Of a DNA stretch of 64,000 bases, positions 62,196 through 64,000 are shown one piece after another (within the stretch, counting starts at the first letter, position 1; the number at the start of each line of letters is the position of its first letter). The notes under the pieces were generated by a model. That model saw only the letters and a program-made list of their open reading frames with translations. It made no database searches and had not been told where the DNA came from. Source of the stretch: Bacteroidales bacterium (GTDB lineage: Bacteria > Bacteroidota > Bacteroidia > Bacteroidales > UBA932); NCBI GenBank assembly GCA_022648545.1, contig JALCMP010000002.1, forward strand, positions 184,784 to 248,783, read 5' to 3'. A program made the position numbers and the translations under genes.

Positions 62196-62675
62196 CTAGA
62201 ATTTGGGATCGAATATAGACGAAAACAGAACCAAATAACGCTTTTCCGTTTTCATTTTTTCCTTAAGATCCCTGGCTCTTTCAGGCTGGACATTTACGGT
62301 ACTGGCGGGATCGTTATAATCGAAATCAATATGAGGATCCTTAAATGCGGCAATTCCATCATCTTCTATTTCTTCCTTTTCCTTTCTTTCGGCTTTTTCT
62401 TCGGCCCGTGTCCGCACAAGCTCATCGTCCTCTTCGACATGCCGCTGAGGAACCGCCTTAGTCCGCAGATCCTCCGGCCGCATCTCATCAGATAATGCAT
62501 CCATAAATCTGGACAGGAAATTCCCGCCTTCATCAGAAGCAGGACGGTTCCCGGCCTTCCGGACGGATCCGCGTTTCTTTTTGGATTTTGCATAATCGGG
62601 GTACAGGCTTGCCGCCAGCAGTAAAATGGCCAATATTATGCCTCCCCATCCCGAACCTTCTTCATAATACATCAT
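62196..62675 (-). CDS. Small membrane-anchored protein of unknown function
   Basis: A 159-residue protein. The N-terminus has one hydrophobic helix (GGIILAILLLAASLYPDYA), then a basic segment (KSKKKRGSVRKAG), a highly charged Glu/Arg/Lys-rich region likely to be disordered or coiled, and a short hydrophobic C-terminus (RYLVLFSSIFDPKF). No domain was recognised. It follows ribF by 14 bases in the same operon. Confidence 0.75.
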   Translation of the reverse strand: MMYYEEGSGWGGIILAILLLAASLYPDYAKSKKKRGSVRKAGNRPASDEGGNFLSRFMDALSDEMRPEDLRTKAVPQRHVEEDDELVRTRAEEKAERKEKEEIEDDGIAAFKDPHIDFDYNDPASTVNVQPERARDLKEKMKTEKRYLVLFSSIFDPKF

Positions 62676-62689
62676 GACTGATTTTTATT

Positions 62690-63586
62690 TTACAGTTCTA
62701 TAATATTTCTTGCACATTTCCTGTCGCGTTGCAATTGCAAAGTAAGCTCGTTAAGCGAAGGAAATTTAATTTCGTTCCTCATCCTCGATATGAATTCTAT
62801 CTTTAGGTCAAGACCGTATATATCTTCGTCATAATCAAGAATATTGGTCTCTATGGTAACGGCACTGTTGTTGGATATCGTAGGCCGTTTGCCTATGTTG
62901 CATATACCGCGGTAAGGTACATCCAAATTATTTACATATACCCTTACGGCATAAACGCCGTCACCCGGTACCAGTTTCAGGGGATAGGAAAGTTGCATGT
63001 TCGCCGTAGGGAATCCCATAGTACGCCCTATGCCGTTGCCCTTTACTACGATGCCGCACAGACAATAGGGATATCCGAGAAAATTACGGGCAGTAACCAC
63101 ATTTCCCGCCCTGAGCAGCCTTCTTATCTTTGTAGAACTGACAGTAAGCCCGTCCTCAATAAACTCGCCTATCCGCACTATATTTATACCCATGGATTCA
63201 GCAATGGATATCATTTCCGACTGTGGCATATTTATATCATGCCCAAGCTTATGGTCATATCCTATTACAAGAGTTGTAACGGAAAACTTTCCCTTTATAT
63301 AGTCCTTAAGGAAATCATGCGTGGACATCATGCTGAACTCCCTTGTAAAGGGCAGCGGAACAAACTCGTCTATTCCTGCCTCTAATATGAGTTTCTTCTT
63401 TTCCTCCAAGGTAGTAAGCAGCCTCAGAGCATATGCATCCTGCTGCAATACGTTTCTCGGATGAGGCCAGAACGAAATTGCAATCCCGGATGTATTATCC
63501 TTCCTCGCCAATTTTACGACTTCATCCAATATAAGGCGGTGCCCCTTGTGCACGCCGTCGAAAAAACCTGTAGTTGCTATAGCCAT
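62690..63586 (-). CDS. ribF: Bifunctional riboflavin kinase/FAD synthetase
   Basis: A 298-residue enzyme making FMN and then FAD. The N-terminal adenylyltransferase has TTGFFDGVHKGHRLIL (HxGH nucleotide site) and SSTKIRRLLRAGNV. The C-terminal flavokinase has GNGIGRTMGFPTANM and ICNIGKRPTI, with the catalytic Glu in VTIETNILDYDEDIYG. Start ATG 63586 overlaps the stop of the upstream phosphorylase gene by 10 bases. Length is normal. Confidence 0.95.
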   Translation of the reverse strand: MAIATTGFFDGVHKGHRLILDEVVKLARKDNTSGIAISFWPHPRNVLQQDAYALRLLTTLEEKKKLILEAGIDEFVPLPFTREFSMMSTHDFLKDYIKGKFSVTTLVIGYDHKLGHDINMPQSEMISIAESMGINIVRIGEFIEDGLTVSSTKIRRLLRAGNVVTARNFLGYPYCLCGIVVKGNGIGRTMGFPTANMQLSYPLKLVPGDGVYAVRVYVNNLDVPYRGICNIGKRPTISNNSAVTIETNILDYDEDIYGLDLKIEFISRMRNEIKFPSLNELTLQLQRDRKCARNIIEL

Positions 63587-64000
63587 TTCACCAACTCGAA
63601 TTCCTGCCTGTGGACAAGCAATTTATTTTGAGCAAACATCCTTGCCGCAATATGGTATGCTCCGGATTTTTTAGGTACTACCTTGCAATGATATACGGCT
63701 ATTCCATTGTTACATTCCTTAAGTTCGTACTGGAATTTATCCTTTATCGTATGCTGCCCCTTATCATCGGTATCGGTAAGCAGAAGTTCGAATCCCAGGT
63801 CTTCGGGATCCAGATTGCCTATGTTCGCCTTTATTTCCGCTTCATAACTGTTTCCGAGCAAAACGGCTCCGGTCATATTATTTACGGTAGATACGGAAAG
63901 TATATCTATATTACCCCATTCCCGTCTCATCTTACGTTTCCACGCGGCTATGCTCCTGGCTACTGCATAATCATTATCGACTACCTGCCTGTGTCTGTTC
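63577..64000 (-). CDS. Alpha-glucan phosphorylase family protein, C-terminal end (partial)
   Basis: The frame is open to the right window edge. The visible 140 residues include VARSIAAWKRKMRREWGNI followed by a beta domain ending HRQEFELVKWL. This matches my memory of the C-terminal domain of the alpha-glucan (glycogen/maltodextrin) phosphorylase group with DUF3417, found in Bacteroidota. The catalytic core and PLP lysine lie outside the window, so the call rests on the tail alone. The stop overlaps the ribF start. Confidence 0.65.
   Translation of the reverse strand, partial: NRHRQVVDNDYAVARSIAAWKRKMRREWGNIDILSVSTVNNMTGAVLLGNSYEAEIKANIGNLDPEDLGFELLLTDTDDKGQHTIKDKFQYELKECNNGIAVYHCKVVPKKSGAYHIAARMFAQNKLLVHRQEFELVKWL

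Noticed and set aside
1..64000. CRISPR array, insertion sequences, prophage
   Set aside because: No regularly spaced repeats, transposase, integrase or phage structural genes were seen by eye on either strand.

Overview
The window reads as a chromosome segment of a Bacteroidota species, most likely order Bacteroidales and probably gut-associated. The evidence is a SusC/SusD polysaccharide utilisation locus (PUL) with a hybrid two-component regulator, a Bacteroidota-type histone H1-like Hc1 protein, a DksA-like protein with a degenerate zinc finger, many Sec lipoproteins with [A/V]SC-type lipoboxes, start codons without Shine-Dalgarno sequences, and at least 15 promoters of the Bacteroidota form TAnnTTTG. 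No transposase, integrase, CRISPR array or phage gene was seen. No gap above 300 bases lacks a feature.

Left part (1-20500) is mostly housekeeping: a CPBP protease end, a phosphomannose-isomerase-like cupin and an S4 RNA-binding protein; pth and rplY (the latter with a strongly folded leader); menA; a clostripain-like lipoprotein; dipeptidyl-peptidase III; the small hc1 gene; a secreted M6 metallopeptidase with a lipoprotein; a GT2/LAB_N/GT39 cassette for modifying a lipid-linked glycan or lipid A; a sugar epimerase with alr; holA; an orphan HsdR-N protein; cca; a small beta-barrel protein; and a DASS anion symporter.

Middle (20500-43500): a six-gene minus-strand cluster (PAP2, hexapeptide acyltransferase, three glycosyltransferases, Wzx-type flippase) for a surface glycan, ending in a strong bidirectional terminator. 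Next comes a PUL whose GH53 endo-galactanase, GH2 enzyme, SusC/SusD, SusE-like lipoprotein, large clan GH-A lipoprotein and HTCS regulator fit beta-1,4-galactan or arabinogalactan use. At its upstream edge lies a dapF gene cut to its first ~100 codons.

Right part (43500-64000): a DJ-1/HxlR divergent pair with two inverted-repeat operator candidates, an ArsC-like reductase, a GNAT/ornithine-racemase-like pair, nitronate monooxygenase, tRNA-Ser(UGA), lspA, a dksA-like gene, ileS and cvpA. The most interesting stretch is 53682-59219: a small membrane peptide, a GC-rich structured RNA element, a C39-peptidase ABC exporter (PCAT), two overlapping genes for small peptides with double-glycine leaders, a terminator, then TolC and HlyD-type genes without the usual MacB. 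This looks like a self-contained secretion locus for a putative two-peptide bacteriocin or signal. It is followed by tsaB, a cysteine-less TlpA-like lipoprotein, a HIT protein, greA with a terminator-like hairpin in its leader, a small membrane protein, ribF and the 3' end of an alpha-glucan phosphorylase gene.

All functional calls come from reading motifs and context; no database search was possible.
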